Positions 1 through 10,049 of a stretch of 36,391 nt of DNA are shown piece after piece. The notes below the pieces were generated by a model that was not told where the DNA came from, searched no databases, and was given only the letters and a program-made list of their open reading frames with translations. Within the stretch, counting starts at the first letter, position 1; each line of letters begins with the position of its first letter. A program made the position numbers and the translations under genes. Source of the DNA: Gammaproteobacteria bacterium (GTDB lineage Bacteria; Pseudomonadota; Gammaproteobacteria; SZUA-152); contig JAKIUF010000046.1 of NCBI GenBank assembly GCA_021647705.1, positions 1 through 36,391 on the forward strand. The letters run 5' to 3'.

Positions 1-1659
1 GGTAATATGGCCAGGCTGGGGATCTATTTTAGGCTGGAAATACAGCTCAAAGTTTCTGTTTTCAACCGCTTGCCGTAATTCGGATTCCATCGTGAGTTCA
101 AACAGATTCTCACTGCTCATGCTTTCGTCGTAAAACACATAACCCAGGCCTTTACGTTTGGCGTGGTACATTGCCAGATCGGCATGCTGCATGAGCAGTG
201 TGGCTTTATCGCCGTCACGCGGGCAGCGTACCAGGCCGATACTGATACCAATGGACAGGTTATGTCCCTCTACAGCAATGGGTTTGTTGAGTGCATTGAC
301 AATTTTTTCTGCCACAATGGTGACGCCTTCGTCATGATCAATAGCAGGAAGCAATGCTGCAAATTCATCACCACCCAGGCGGGCAACGGTGTCTGATTCA
401 CGTAGTATCGTTTGCAGGCGTTCGCCCACGGTTTTTAACAAGCGGTCTCCGATGTGATGGCCCAAGGTGTCATTAATGTTTTTGAAACGATTGAGATCCA
501 TCATCATCAGAGCGAACGGTGTTTTGTAACGTGCTGTTGTCATTGTAATTTGTTCAAGCCGGTTATAAAACAGGACACGGTTTGGCATGCCGGTCAGGGC
601 ATCAGTAAATGCCATATTTTCCAGCGTACGATACAGGGTGCTGAGTTCACTACTCATATTGTTAAAATCAGTGGCCAGCTCGACAATTTCGCTATTGCCA
701 CTGATGATTACTTTTGTCCCTAACTGAGATTTATCTTTCTGTACCCGTCGCAGATGATTGGTCAGAGTGCTGAGAGGGTTCAATGCTGTGTGCTGTAGCA
801 TGAGCAGGGCGATCAAGGTTGTGCCCAGCATGATGATAGCGGCAATGGAAAAAATGAAATTACGGGTTGTGGAAAGTTGTTTCCTTAGTTCGGCAATATT
901 GGATGCGAAGGTCAAATCAAAAAGCGGCTGGTTTTGGGGAGTGAACAGACGGTATTCTGCCAGTAGGATATTTTTGCTGAGTTTCCTTGGCCAGTTTGCA
1001 GATTGATAATGTATGGTTTTATCCGGCCCGGTCAGCTTTAACGGTGTACCCAGGCCACTATCCGCTTTTGCAAAGTTAGGGGTTGGGTCAATGATCAACT
1101 GTAAATAACCTTTGATTTGCAAACCGCCAACCGGAACGATAGTGGCAAGTACAGGACGCATACCGGTGCGACAGAGTTCTGAGTCTGGTTTCAGACGCGC
1201 TGTTTTACTGCGACTGGCAATTGTACTTAAGAGTCCGGTGCAAACAGGTTTGTTGTCCGATAGTGTCGGGTTTCCCTTTTCTGAGGAAGAGATAAGCCTG
1301 AATTCTTTATCATAGACGTACATTTTGATAAGTTTGACGCGGCCAAGGGTGACGAAGGCGCGATGAAAGTGTTCATCCAGTTGCAGGCTGAGACGTATAG
1401 AGTCTTTGCTGATTACAGCCTGATGAAAACCAGGGGTCGCTTGTGCATTGAGGCCTAACTCCACGCTGTCTTGTGCCAGGTTTTCAGTGATTTCCTGGAT
1501 TTTAAGTTTTGCTAGAGAAACGAAAGATTTACGCTGATTATCCAATGCCAGTCGCTGATAGGCTTCGCCCGTCGCCACCGCTAACATCATACCGAGCAAA
1601 CCCATGATCAGAACAGTGAGTCCCAGACTGGCACGCATGGATGATTGTAGTTTGGGCAT
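1..1659 (-). CDS. Membrane GGDEF-EAL cyclic-di-GMP protein, 3' end cut by window start
   Basis: This frame stays open from an ATG at 1659 to the window edge, giving 553 visible codons. A first membrane segment lies near residues 12-30, then a periplasmic domain of about 235 residues, a second membrane segment near 267-290, and a HAMP-like linker to about 340. The GGDEF domain follows: the signature GGDEF is residues 429-433, with an allosteric I-site RESD exactly five residues before it (420-423). An intact GGDEF motif plus I-site suggests product-inhibited diguanylate cyclase activity. At the window edge the sequence LYFQPKIDPQ is a typical EAL-domain start, so the full protein probably also carries a phosphodiesterase domain whose catalytic residues cannot be judged here. 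It lies 33 bp after the rhodanese gene, probably in one operon, and close to exopolysaccharide genes that c-di-GMP often controls. No clear ribosome site supports the ATG, so a start at residue 8 is possible. Confidence 0.88.
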   Translation of the reverse strand, partial: MPKLQSSMRASLGLTVLIMGLLGMMLAVATGEAYQRLALDNQRKSFVSLAKLKIQEITENLAQDSVELGLNAQATPGFHQAVISKDSIRLSLQLDEHFHRAFVTLGRVKLIKMYVYDKEFRLISSSEKGNPTLSDNKPVCTGLLSTIASRSKTARLKPDSELCRTGMRPVLATIVPVGGLQIKGYLQLIIDPTPNFAKADSGLGTPLKLTGPDKTIHYQSANWPRKLSKNILLAEYRLFTPQNQPLFDLTFASNIAELRKQLSTTRNFIFSIAAIIMLGTTLIALLMLQHTALNPLSTLTNHLRRVQKDKSQLGTKVIISGNSEIVELATDFNNMSSELSTLYRTLENMAFTDALTGMPNRVLFYNRLEQITMTTARYKTPFALMMMDLNRFKNINDTLGHHIGDRLLKTVGERLQTILRESDTVARLGGDEFAALLPAIDHDEGVTIVAEKIVNALNKPIAVEGHNLSIGISIGLVRCPRDGDKATLLMQHADLAMYHAKRKGLGYVFYDESMSSENLFELTMESELRQAVENRNFELYFQPKIDPQPGHIT

Positions 1660-1692
1660 AATTGATTTGGGTTTTTCTGGTGATCCGGGGTT

Positions 1693-2133
1693 TTATTCCT
1701 GCAAATAGGGGTAGCCTTTTTCCAGCCACTCCCCAAAACCGCCACGGAACCAATAGATATTTGAGTAACCACAGTTGAGAGCAATTTTAATGGCTTTGCT
1801 GCTGCGGATGCATTTAATACCATTGCAATAAAATAGACTGGCAGTCTCTTTTTTACGGATAATTTTGGACAGGGAGTCGCAGGTGGTGTCTGTATCCGGC
1901 AGGCTGATTGCGCCTTCAATAAAACCTTGTATGCGATCACCCCGAATGCGGGAGTCGATAATGACAAGTTCAGGATTATTTTCCACTAGCTCGATAAATT
2001 CTTCGGCGTTTACATTAACGGTGGCTTCAATGGATTCCGGTGCGGCAGTTGCCCAAACTATGCTGAAAAGCATACTGCCTGCCAGAAAAACACACAGTGA
2101 AATAGCTGTTTTTGGAGGGATGATGCATGACAT
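1693..2133 (-). CDS. Periplasmic rhodanese-domain protein
   Basis: The product has 146 residues. An N-terminal hydrophobic stretch (residues 9-28) ending in an ATA-AP type cleavage region indicates export to the periplasm. The remainder is one rhodanese fold: the acidic entry motif IIDSR at 58-62 and the active-site loop starting at Cys103 (CNGIKCIRS), with a second Cys at 108. The Cys suggests sulfur transfer or a redox role; a single exported rhodanese domain is usually of unknown substrate. A GAGG ribosome site stands 7 bases before the ATG. It is followed on the same strand by the GGDEF-EAL gene after 33 bp, so the two are probably co-transcribed. A thiol-based input into the c-di-GMP enzyme is a guess from this context only. 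Confidence 0.87.
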   Translation of the reverse strand: MSCIIPPKTAISLCVFLAGSMLFSIVWATAAPESIEATVNVNAEEFIELVENNPELVIIDSRIRGDRIQGFIEGAISLPDTDTTCDSLSKIIRKKETASLFYCNGIKCIRSSKAIKIALNCGYSNIYWFRGGFGEWLEKGYPYLQE

Positions 2134-2286
2134 ATATTGGCCTCAGCTTCCTGTGATGCCCGGTGGAAATAACAAAGCAAGGCACTGGGTCGTGCAATGA
2201 CAGGGCACTACAGGAAATAGCGTCAAACGGGGGGGGAACTTTAGAGAATCAGGGAGATGGGAAAGGCGGCCACCGGCCCTGGATGA

Positions 2287-2312
2287 CAGGCCCGGTTGAA
2301 TTGCCGGGCCTG
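2287..2312 (-). terminator. Perfect 9-bp hairpin after the epimerase gene
   Basis: Arms CAGGCCCGG (2287-2295) and CCGGGCCTG (2304-2312) pair perfectly around an 8-base loop. The hairpin begins about 11 bases after the stop codon of the minus-strand epimerase gene, where a terminator is expected. No U-run follows in either direction, so it may be a 3' stabilising or Rho-assisted hairpin rather than a classical intrinsic terminator. Confidence 0.5.
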
Positions 2313-2324
2313 CTGGTCGCTTAT

Positions 2325-3335
2325 TTAAGCCTGTGAATAGTAAGATTTATACCAGTTAACAAAACTGGCTATGCCATCTTCCACACTGGTATCAGGTTTG
2401 TAATCGACGTCGGCCACCAGGTCTTCCACATTGGCGTAAGTGTCAGGTACATCGCCGGGTTGTAACGGAAGCATGTTCATTTCCGCTTTTTTGCCGAGAC
2501 AGTCTTCCAGCACTTTGATGTAATGCATTAACTCGACAGGTGAGTTGTTGCCAATATTGTAAAGGCGATATGGCCCTCCAGCTGTACCGGGATCAGGTTT
2601 GTCACCAGACCAGTCTACATTGGGCCGGGCAGTATGGTCGAGGGTGCGGATCACACCCTCGACGATATCATCGACATAAGTGAAATCACGGCGGTGTTTA
2701 CCGTAATTAAAGACATCAATGGGTTCGCCAGCGAGGATTTTTTTGGTAAACAAAAACAGTGCCATGTCCGGACGTCCCCAAGGGCCGTAAACGGTGAAGA
2801 AACGCAGGCCGGTGGTGGGCAGATCGTAGAGGTGGCTATAAGTATGTGCCATCAGTTCGTTGGCTTTTTTGGTGGCGGCGTACATGCTCAGTGGGTGGTC
2901 CACATTGTTGTGGATGGAAAAAGGCATGTTGGTATTGGCACCGTAAACCGAGCTGCTGGAGGCGTATACCAAGTGTTCGACGCCATTGTAGCGGCAACCT
3001 TCGAGGATGTTCATGAAACCCACGATATTGCTTTCCACATAGGAATGTGGGTTTTCCAACGAATAACGGACACCGGCCTGGGCTGCCAGATTGACCACTT
3101 TGTTGGGTTTGTGTTTGGCGAACAACGCTTCCATGGCCGGGCGGTCTTCGATACTGATACGTGCTTCGGTAAAACCGGGGTGGTCCTTGATTTTGGCCAG
3201 ACGGGCTTCTTTTAGGGTGACATCGTAATAATCGTTGAGATTATCGACACCAATAACTTCTTCGCCGCGTTCCAGCAGACGTTCCGCCAAGCGGTTACCA
3301 ATAAAACCGGCAGTGCCGGTAATGAGAACTTTCAT
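2325..3335 (-). CDS. UDP-glucuronate 4-epimerase-like NAD-dependent epimerase
   Basis: The product is a 336-residue cytoplasmic short-chain dehydrogenase/epimerase. The NAD-binding glycine motif GTAGFIG begins at residue 7. The catalytic YxxxK pair is Tyr152 and Lys156, preceded by the serine-rich stretch YASSSSVYG. The opening [17 protein letters not shown] and the overall length resemble the CapI / UDP-glucuronate 4-epimerase group, which converts UDP-glucuronate to UDP-galacturonate. This fits the UDP-glucose dehydrogenase two genes upstream, which would supply UDP-glucuronate. The gene is the last of three nucleotide-sugar genes on the minus strand (gap of 64 bp to the preceding dehydrogenase). 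UDP-glucose 4-epimerase activity cannot be excluded from sequence alone. Confidence 0.9.
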   Translation of the reverse strand: MKVLITGTAGFIGNRLAERLLERGEEVIGVDNLNDYYDVTLKEARLAKIKDHPGFTEARISIEDRPAMEALFAKHKPNKVVNLAAQAGVRYSLENPHSYVESNIVGFMNILEGCRYNGVEHLVYASSSSVYGANTNMPFSIHNNVDHPLSMYAATKKANELMAHTYSHLYDLPTTGLRFFTVYGPWGRPDMALFLFTKKILAGEPIDVFNYGKHRRDFTYVDDIVEGVIRTLDHTARPNVDWSGDKPDPGTAGGPYRLYNIGNNSPVELMHYIKVLEDCLGKKAEMNMLPLQPGDVPDTYANVEDLVADVDYKPDTSVEDGIASFVNWYKSYYSQA

Positions 3336-3399
3336 GTTTAGACCTTGTTATTGAATCTGGTTATTACACATCATTTTTCAGACTCGGCTGTGATGAGTT

Positions 3400-4677
3400 T
3401 TACAGCCGATCATCCACTTTATCGACGGGCAAAATATGTTTGACGTCGAACAATACGCAGTCATTTTTGCCCAGGGTACGGATTTCATCGGCAGACATGG
3501 CTTTAAATTGATCATGTGCCACAGCCAAAATAATGGCGTCGTACTTTCCCTTCGTTAGCGATGGAATAGGTCGAATGCCATATTCGTGTTCCAGACCATC
3601 GGGGTCCACCCAGGGATCGTAAACGTCCACATTGGCGTGGTAGGTTTGAAATTCTTCGATGATATCGATGACGCGGGTGTTGCGCAGGTCTGGGCAGTTT
3701 TCCTTAAAGGTAAATCCCATTATCAGGATGTTGGCATCCACCACATGGATGCGGTTGCGGGTCATGCGTTTTACCACGCGCTCAACGACATGGCTGCCCA
3801 TGCCATCATTGATGCGGCGACCGGCGAGGATCATTTCTGGCTGGTAGCCAATTTCCTGTGCTTTATGGGTGAGGTAATAAGGATCGACACCGATACAATG
3901 TCCTCCCACCAATCCAGGGCGGAAGGGCAGAAAATTCCACTTGGTGCCTGCGGCTTCCAGCACTTCAATGGTATCGATGTCCAGTTTGTGGAAGATCAGT
4001 GCTAGCTCATTGATTAGAGCGATGTTGACATCCCGTTGCGTATTTTCAATAACCTTGGCCGCTTCTGCCACTTTAATGGAGCTGGCTTTGTGAGTGCCGG
4101 CGGTGATGATGCTGGCATATAAGTCGTCCACAAAATCGGCAGATTCAGGTGTTGATCCGGAAGTGACCTTGAGTATGGTCGTGACCCGGTGTTCTTTGTC
4201 GCCGGGATTAATGCGTTCCGGGGAATAACCTGCAAAAAAGTCCTGGTTGAATTTCAGGCCGGACTCAGCTTCCAGTATGGGCACGCACACTTCTTCGGTG
4301 GCACCGGGGTAAACCGTGGATTCATAAATGACCACATCACCTTTGTTAAGCAGCTTGCCGATAGTATGACTGGCTCCGATCAGAGGTGATAAATCCGGGC
4401 GTTTAGCGGAGTCGATGGGCGTTGGAACAGTGACGATATAGACGTTGCAGTCTGTCAGTTCATCCGGGTTGCTTGTGTACGTGAGCTGGGTGGCAAGCTT
4501 GAGTTCATCAGCATCCACTTCCAGAGTACTGTCTTTGCCTGCTTGTAATTCGGCTACACGCGGTGCATTGATATCCAGGCCTTTGGTGGGGTAGTGTTTG
4601 CCAAGTTCAACGGCCAGTGGCAAACCAACGTAGCCCAGACCGATGACAGCAATGCGGGTATCCTTCAAATCAAACAT
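3400..4677 (-). CDS. tviB: TviB/WbpA-type nucleotide-sugar dehydrogenase
   Basis: The product has 425 residues and the three-part layout of UDP-sugar 6-dehydrogenases: an N-terminal NAD domain with [12 protein letters not shown] near residues 11-22, a central helical domain, and a C-terminal UDP-binding domain. The catalytic cysteine is Cys261 in [23 protein letters not shown] and the [14 protein letters not shown] region resemble the Vi-antigen TviB / WbpA branch, which oxidises UDP-N-acetylhexosamines at C6, rather than the Ugd branch, whose motif is GGSCFPKD. The likely product is UDP-N-acetylglucosaminuronate or the galacto/manno equivalent, depending on the epimerases. It lies between the 4-epimerase and ugd on the same strand, with a 61-bp gap to ugd. 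The symbol denotes family membership; the exact substrate is inferred. Confidence 0.9.
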   Translation of the reverse strand: MFDLKDTRIAVIGLGYVGLPLAVELGKHYPTKGLDINAPRVAELQAGKDSTLEVDADELKLATQLTYTSNPDELTDCNVYIVTVPTPIDSAKRPDLSPLIGASHTIGKLLNKGDVVIYESTVYPGATEEVCVPILEAESGLKFNQDFFAGYSPERINPGDKEHRVTTILKVTSGSTPESADFVDDLYASIITAGTHKASSIKVAEAAKVIENTQRDVNIALINELALIFHKLDIDTIEVLEAAGTKWNFLPFRPGLVGGHCIGVDPYYLTHKAQEIGYQPEMILAGRRINDGMGSHVVERVVKRMTRNRIHVVDANILIMGFTFKENCPDLRNTRVIDIIEEFQTYHANVDVYDPWVDPDGLEHEYGIRPIPSLTKGKYDAIILAVAHDQFKAMSADEIRTLGKNDCVLFDVKHILPVDKVDDRL

Positions 4678-4738
4678 CTGCTCATCCTTTCATTATATTT
4701 AAAATTATCGGCATTTATTCTGTTGTCGCCCGGTGCAA

Positions 4739-6061
4739 TTATGGTCGGCCAATACAGTAATAGTTGAAACCATCGGCACGCAGGCGCGTGGGGTCATACA
4801 GGTTTCGACCATCAAAAATAGTAGGCTGGCTAAGCCGGGTTTTGAGCTGTTCAAAATCCGGGCTGCGAAAGGCGCTCCATTCGGTGACCACGGCTAAGGC
4901 GTCGGCACCGAGCAGAGCCGCTTCCGGGGAGTCAGCCAACGTCAGATCAGCACGTTTACCATAGATACGTTTTGCTTCATCCATGGCTTCGGGGTCATAG
5001 GCTTGCACCTTGGCACCGGCTTTCCACAGAGCCTCCATCAGTGTCCGCGAAGGTGCAGCACGCATGTCGTCCGTGTTGGGTTTGAAGGCCAGCCCCCAGA
5101 GCGCGATGGTTTTGCCCGCTAAATCATTTTCGAAATGTTGACTGATTTTATTAAACATCACCTGTTTCTGGCGGAGGTTCACGGCTTCCACTGCGCTAAG
5201 CAATTCGGCTTTATAGCCGATTTCATTGGCGGTGCGCTCCAATGCCTGTACATCTTTTGGAAAACAGGAGCCGCCATAGCCACAACCCGGGTAAATAAAG
5301 TGGTAGCCGATGCGTGGATCAGAACCAATGCCCAGACGCACATTTTCGATATCGGCACCTAACAAATCGGCGAGGTTGGACAGCTCATTCATAAAGGTGA
5401 TTTTGGTGGCCAGCATGGCATTGGCCGCATATTTAGTCAGCTCGGCGGAGCGGATGTCCATGCTCACTAAACGATCATGATTGCGATTGAAGGGCGCATA
5501 AAGTTCGCGTAACAGCTCGGTGGTTCGCGGATTATCGGTGCCGATGACGATGCGGTCAGGTTTCATGAAGTCATCCAGTGCAGCCCCTTCCTTGAGAAAT
5601 TCAGGATTGGAAACCACGTCGAACTCCACATCGGTACCACGTTTGCTTAATGCGGCGTTTACCGTTTCGCTGACCTTGTCGGCAGTGCCCACAGGTACCG
5701 TGGATTTGTCTACAATCACCCGGTACTCCGACATATGTTCGCCGATGCTGTTGGCGACGGCCAGTACATATTGCAGGTCCGCAGAGCCATCTTCGTCAGG
5801 CGGTGTGCCCACCGCAATGAACTGAAACAGGCCATGGGCGACGCCCTCGGCGGCATCAGTGGTGAAACGCAAGCGGCCGGAGGCAATATTTTTGGCGACC
5901 ATGGCATCGAGGCCGGGTTCATAAATAGGAATTTCGCCGCGTAGCAGCATGTCAATTTTGGCGCGGTCGATATCGACGCAGAGCACGTCGTTACCGACTT
6001 CTGCCAAACAGGTGCCGGTAACCAGACCAACATAGCCTGAACCGTAAATGGTGACTTTCAT
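4739..6061 (-). CDS. ugd: UDP-glucose 6-dehydrogenase
   Basis: The product has 440 residues. The N-terminal NAD site is [16 protein letters not shown]. The catalytic thiol is Cys266 in [16 protein letters not shown], the hallmark of UDP-glucose dehydrogenase. The C-terminal domain carries [17 protein letters not shown], the usual UDP-sugar binding region. The enzyme oxidises UDP-glucose twice to UDP-glucuronate in the cytoplasm. It is the first gene of the minus-strand nucleotide-sugar group and is divergent from the exopolysaccharide core operon, with which it shares a 408-bp intergenic region. A GAGGAG ribosome site (6074-6079 on the complement) lies about 12 bases before the ATG, slightly far. 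It provides the substrate for the 4-epimerase at the end of the same group. Confidence 0.95.
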   Translation of the reverse strand: MKVTIYGSGYVGLVTGTCLAEVGNDVLCVDIDRAKIDMLLRGEIPIYEPGLDAMVAKNIASGRLRFTTDAAEGVAHGLFQFIAVGTPPDEDGSADLQYVLAVANSIGEHMSEYRVIVDKSTVPVGTADKVSETVNAALSKRGTDVEFDVVSNPEFLKEGAALDDFMKPDRIVIGTDNPRTTELLRELYAPFNRNHDRLVSMDIRSAELTKYAANAMLATKITFMNELSNLADLLGADIENVRLGIGSDPRIGYHFIYPGCGYGGSCFPKDVQALERTANEIGYKAELLSAVEAVNLRQKQVMFNKISQHFENDLAGKTIALWGLAFKPNTDDMRAAPSRTLMEALWKAGAKVQAYDPEAMDEAKRIYGKRADLTLADSPEAALLGADALAVVTEWSAFRSPDFEQLKTRLSQPTIFDGRNLYDPTRLRADGFNYYCIGRP

Positions 6062-6469
6062 GGACTGACAGATCTCCTCGGATTGAATTGTTTTATTGTA
6101 CCGGCTTGTGTAAGCGCGCTTGAGTCTGCATTAGGTAATATTGCCCAAATCAGCAAATTTTCCCGGATTGTCGATGATTTGCTCATTTTTGCGGCGAACT
6201 TTATACGAGTTTGGCGCATTATACGGTTGTAGATGGTTGAAAAACAGCATTTCTGGAATCATGTCGTCAACCCAATATTGGTGATAGTTACTTTCCGCTA
6301 GTTTTGCTGGTTAGCATTGCGGAAAGTCACTAGAATAGCTGCCTTGCGGCGCAGCTCAATCCAAATATATCGAAATGCTTATAAACGGATGATTTTAGTT
6401 GGCCGTTTTTGTTACGTGACACATTGCTCATCAATAGCTTGATATTCAAAGTAAGGACGTTACCAGTAA
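6062..6469. promoter_or_regulatory. Divergent intergenic region with inverted repeat at 6290-6327
   Basis: This 408-bp gap separates ugd (leftward) from the sugar-transferase operon (rightward) and must hold both promoters. The clearest structure is an inverted repeat, ACTTTCCGC at 6290-6298 and GCGGAAAGT at 6319-6327, nine perfect pairs around 20 bases; inner GCTA/TAGC could extend pairing. It could be a regulator site or a leader hairpin. I searched for a GG-N10-GC sigma-54 core and found no convincing one on the plus strand. No coding frame here looks real. Confidence 0.45.
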
Positions 6470-7876
6470 GTGGTCAGAATTTTTCGACAATATATTCCCA
6501 TTCCTTTCCTCGTGCTTGGATTGGTAGAATTTTTGCTATTGGTGTCCTCTGTTTATTCAGGGACGAGGTTAGGGAATTTCTTTGGCGATCCTGGTATTGC
6601 TCAGGTGAGTGTGTTGCCTCTTTGGGCAAGGGCGCTTATGTTCGCTTTAGTCGTCTTGCTGGCCCAGATGTCCATGGGCTTATATCAGCGGCGTTTCCGT
6701 TTTGGCCTAGCGGGTATGATATTGCGTATTGGTATCAGCCTTGCGGTAACCGCCGTTGCTTTGACCCTGTTGTATTACATTGTGCCAGACCTGCTTTTAG
6801 ACCGAGGTGTGCTGGCATTCAGTCTTTTGACGGCGGCGTTATTACTTGTGCTCACCCGTTTTTTGTTTGTGCGCTCTATGAATCAGGGGCAGCTCAAGCG
6901 GCGGATTTTAGTGTTAGGTGCAGGTGAAAATGCAGCGCAAATTTCACGACAACTCCGACGCAGGGCAGACCAACAGGGATTTGTGATTGCTGGCCACGTT
7001 CATGTACGGGGTGAACATGATGTAGTGGATGAAGCCTTGGTGATTCGCCCGGAGGTGACATTGTTGACATTAACCAAAGAATTGCATGTCGATGAGATTG
7101 TGGTTGCGGTTGGTGAAAGACGACGTAAAAGCTTTCCTGTACATGATTTGCTCGATTGTAAATTAAGCGGCGTTGATGTTATCGATTTGTTGGGTTTTTT
7201 TGAGCGTGAAACCGGAAAACTCAAACTGGACATATTAAGCCCCAGCTGGATGATTTTTTCTGATGGCTTTAATCAAAGCAAAAGCCTGAATGCGCAAAAA
7301 CGTATTTTTGACATTATTGTGAGCCTGCTGCTTTTAGGACTGGCGTGGCCTTTCATGTTACTGGTAGCGATTGCCATAAAAATGGAAGGCTGGGGCCGGG
7401 GGGCTGTTTTTTATCGCCAGATACGTGTCGGCCAGCATTGGCAGTTGTTCAATGTTTATAAGTTTCGAAGCATGCGTGAAGACGCAGAAAAAGGCGGCAA
7501 GGCCCAGTGGGCAAAGAAAAATGATGACCGGGTTACACGAGTAGGAGCGTTTATCCGTAAAACACGGCTTGACGAATTGCCGCAAATTTTTAATGTGTTA
7601 AAGGGCAATATGAGTTTTGTCGGGCCGCGCCCGGAGCGGCCGGAATTTGTCACGCAATTATCTGAGCAAATCCCTTATTTTGCTGAACGCCATCGCGTAA
7701 AACCCGGCATTACGGGTTGGGCGCAAATTTGTTACCCCTACGGAGCGTCCGAAAAAGACTCGCTGGAAAAATTGCAGTTTGATCTGTATTACATCAAAAA
7801 TTATAGCTTGTTTCTCGATTTGGTTATTATTTTGCAAACAGCCCACTCAGTGATTGCCGGAAAGGGCGGACGATGA
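6470..7876 (+). CDS. XrtA-associated priming sugar transferase (TIGR03013-like)
   Basis: The product is 468 residues from a GTG start at 6470; the opening VRIFRQYIPIPFLVLG matches the way this family begins, and AAGGA lies just upstream. Four or five hydrophobic segments fill the first 125 residues. A Rossmann-like region (ILVLGAGENAAQI) follows. The C-terminal 200 residues are a bacterial sugar transferase (WcaJ/WbaP class): KRIFDIIVS with a membrane helix, FYRQIRVGQ, YKFRSMREDAE, TRLDELPQIFNVLKG and the signature SFVGPRPERPEF. It transfers a sugar phosphate from a UDP-sugar to undecaprenyl phosphate at the inner membrane, the first committed step of repeat-unit assembly. It opens the exopolysaccharide operon, 38 bp before prsK. 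The XrtA-type assignment rests on this gene order as well as on sequence. Confidence 0.93.
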   Translation: MVRIFRQYIPIPFLVLGLVEFLLLVSSVYSGTRLGNFFGDPGIAQVSVLPLWARALMFALVVLLAQMSMGLYQRRFRFGLAGMILRIGISLAVTAVALTLLYYIVPDLLLDRGVLAFSLLTAALLLVLTRFLFVRSMNQGQLKRRILVLGAGENAAQISRQLRRRADQQGFVIAGHVHVRGEHDVVDEALVIRPEVTLLTLTKELHVDEIVVAVGERRRKSFPVHDLLDCKLSGVDVIDLLGFFERETGKLKLDILSPSWMIFSDGFNQSKSLNAQKRIFDIIVSLLLLGLAWPFMLLVAIAIKMEGWGRGAVFYRQIRVGQHWQLFNVYKFRSMREDAEKGGKAQWAKKNDDRVTRVGAFIRKTRLDELPQIFNVLKGNMSFVGPRPERPEFVTQLSEQIPYFAERHRVKPGITGWAQICYPYGASEKDSLEKLQFDLYYIKNYSLFLDLVIILQTAHSVIAGKGGR

Positions 7877-7914
7877 CGTTCATGAGCCGAAAAGTTGTAC
7901 CGGGACCATAAACG

Positions 7915-10047
7915 ATGGTAGGAGTGGTAACTTTCGGTTACGCGGTGGCGGCCTTTGCGTTCCTGATGTTGGCTGTTTTATTATCGACAGCTTGGCGTGG
8001 TCGACCGGAAGGCGGCATGTTATTGCTGGCAGCTGTGTTAAGTGCTGTTTGGGCGGGTGGTGCAGCATATCAGGCCTCGCTGGGGTATTACTCCTCCCTC
8101 TATATGCTGGTCGCTGAAATATTGCGGAATGCCGGTTGGTTAGGCTTTCTTTTATTGGTCATGGCCAAGTCTCAACAGCAGAATATCGCACGTTCACTGT
8201 TATGGGCCGGAGGTGGGCTGGTCGTGGCATTGGTTTTGGGCTACATCATTCTGAACGGGCAGAGTATTCCGGCCGGAACAGGTTTCGGCTTACAGGTTTT
8301 TCTGTTTTTGATGCTGGCACTGTTGGGGCTGGTGCTGGTTGAGCAAATATTTCGTAATACTCCGCTAGAATCACGTTGGACGATTAAATATCTTTGTCTT
8401 GGGCTAGGTGGTCTTTTTGCCTATGACTTTTACCTGTATTCAGATGCGTTTTTACTGAAAAGCCTTGATGAAGAAATCTGGGGGGCGAGAGGCTATATCA
8501 ATGCCATCATCATGCCCTTGATTGCCGTTTCTGCAGCACGTAATCCGCAGTGGTCATTGGATGTTTTTGTATCGCGGAGTTTTGTTTTTCATTCCTCGGC
8601 GATGATGGCTGGCGGGATATATCTTTTAGCCATGGCGGCGGGTGGCTACTATATAAAAAACGTGGGAGGGGACTGGAGCAGCCTTGGTCAGCTTGTGTTT
8701 TTCTTTGGCGCGACCCTGGTTTTGTTAACAGCCCTTTTTTCCGGGCATATGCGGGCTCGTTTCCGGGTTTTTTTAAATAAACATTTTTTTAATTATCGTT
8801 ATGATTATCGTGAAGAATGGTTGCGGTTGATTCAGAGCTTGTCAGAGGCGAGGCTTGATTCAAATTTAAAGACTACCGTTGTCAGTGCTATGGCAAAAAT
8901 CGTTGAAAGCCCTAGTGGCATGCTATGGTTGCTCCAGGATACTGGAGGCTATCATCTGGAAGCTGGCTGGAATATGCCGGACGAAGTCTCCTTTCAACAA
9001 AGTGATAATGCCGCATTATTGAATTTTTTATCCGAAAAAAAATGGGTGGTGGATCTTGATGAGCTGGACGCAGAACGGGAGTCATATCAGGGTTTGACAG
9101 TGCCCCCATGGTTGGCGCATTTGTCCGATGCCTGGTTGATCGTGCCGCTTTTTATGAGCGATGAGGTTTCGCGGGTTACTTCAGATGAAGGGGCATCATC
9201 TTCCGTTGTCGTGGGATTTGTTATCCTAGGGCGTCCGCGCACAAAAATGCAGATTAACTGGGAAGTTCGTGATTTATTATTAACGATTGGCCGCCAGTGT
9301 GCAGGATATTTAGCCTTGTTAAAAGCGAATGAAGACCTTGTGGATGCGCGACAGTTTGAGGCTTTTAACCGGCTTTCGGCTTATGTAGTGCATGATTTAA
9401 AAAATGTTGTTGCACAATTGTCCCTGATTGTGACAAATGCCAAGCGACACAGAGAAAACCCGGTTTTTGTTGATGATGCTTTTTCTACCGTAGAAAATAC
9501 CGTAGAAAAAATGAAGCGTATGTTATCCCAGCTACGACAAGGGCGCGTGGATAGCCGTGATCATTCTCAAATCGAATTGAATGCTGTTCTTGCCGAAGTT
9601 GTGGAGAATCATTCCAGGGAGCATCCAGCTCCCGAATTTATATCCACTGGGGATGATATGATCATTATTGCCAGTGCAGGTCGTTTTTCTGTGGTGATAG
9701 GTCATTTAATTCAGAACGCACAAGAAGCGACCGCTGATGATGGATTTGTGCGTTTAAGTATCTGTCGAGAAGGTGATCATGCACTTTTGCTGATAAAAGA
9801 CAATGGCTGCGGGATGGATAAAGTTTTTTTACGCGAACGCTTGTTTCGACCCTTTGATACGACGAAAGGAAATGCTGGAATGGGAATTGGCGTATATGAA
9901 AGCCGGGAATTTATTCATAGTCTTGGCGGGCAACTGGATGTGCATAGTGCAATAGGTGAAGGAACGACATTTTTTATTCGATTAAGGCTTGCAAACAATG
10001 CCAATGAGACTCCAAACGGAGCGTCATTTTCAACTGTGGATAATTAA
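7915..10047 (+). CDS. prsK: PrsK-type membrane sensor histidine kinase
   Basis: The product has 710 residues. Roughly the first 285 residues form eight hydrophobic segments (membrane sensor). A GAF-like cytoplasmic domain occupies about 310-470. The dimerisation/phosphoacceptor region follows, with His493 in YVVHDLKNVVAQL, and a C-terminal ATPase domain: N box LIQNAQEAT, G1 box DNGCGMD, and G2 region GMGIGVYESREF. This layout is that of PrsK, the kinase found next to PEP-CTERM/exosortase A polysaccharide loci. It would phosphorylate the response regulator whose gene starts 3 bp after its stop codon. The signal sensed is unknown. The ATG at 7915 fits the N-terminal membrane segment (VVTFGYAVAAFAFLMLAVLL). 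Confidence 0.93.
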   Translation: MVGVVTFGYAVAAFAFLMLAVLLSTAWRGRPEGGMLLLAAVLSAVWAGGAAYQASLGYYSSLYMLVAEILRNAGWLGFLLLVMAKSQQQNIARSLLWAGGGLVVALVLGYIILNGQSIPAGTGFGLQVFLFLMLALLGLVLVEQIFRNTPLESRWTIKYLCLGLGGLFAYDFYLYSDAFLLKSLDEEIWGARGYINAIIMPLIAVSAARNPQWSLDVFVSRSFVFHSSAMMAGGIYLLAMAAGGYYIKNVGGDWSSLGQLVFFFGATLVLLTALFSGHMRARFRVFLNKHFFNYRYDYREEWLRLIQSLSEARLDSNLKTTVVSAMAKIVESPSGMLWLLQDTGGYHLEAGWNMPDEVSFQQSDNAALLNFLSEKKWVVDLDELDAERESYQGLTVPPWLAHLSDAWLIVPLFMSDEVSRVTSDEGASSSVVVGFVILGRPRTKMQINWEVRDLLLTIGRQCAGYLALLKANEDLVDARQFEAFNRLSAYVVHDLKNVVAQLSLIVTNAKRHRENPVFVDDAFSTVENTVEKMKRMLSQLRQGRVDSRDHSQIELNAVLAEVVENHSREHPAPEFISTGDDMIIIASAGRFSVVIGHLIQNAQEATADDGFVRLSICREGDHALLLIKDNGCGMDKVFLRERLFRPFDTTKGNAGMGIGVYESREFIHSLGGQLDVHSAIGEGTTFFIRLRLANNANETPNGASFSTVDN

Positions 10048-10049
10048 TT

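Noticed and set aside
163-1315. Several plus-strand open frames of 67-89 residues
   Set aside because: They lie antisense to the GGDEF-EAL gene, whose motifs are clear in the minus strand, and have no recognisable features or ribosome sites.
2634-3215. A 193-residue plus-strand open frame
   Set aside because: It is antisense to the epimerase gene and is a by-product of that gene's codon use.
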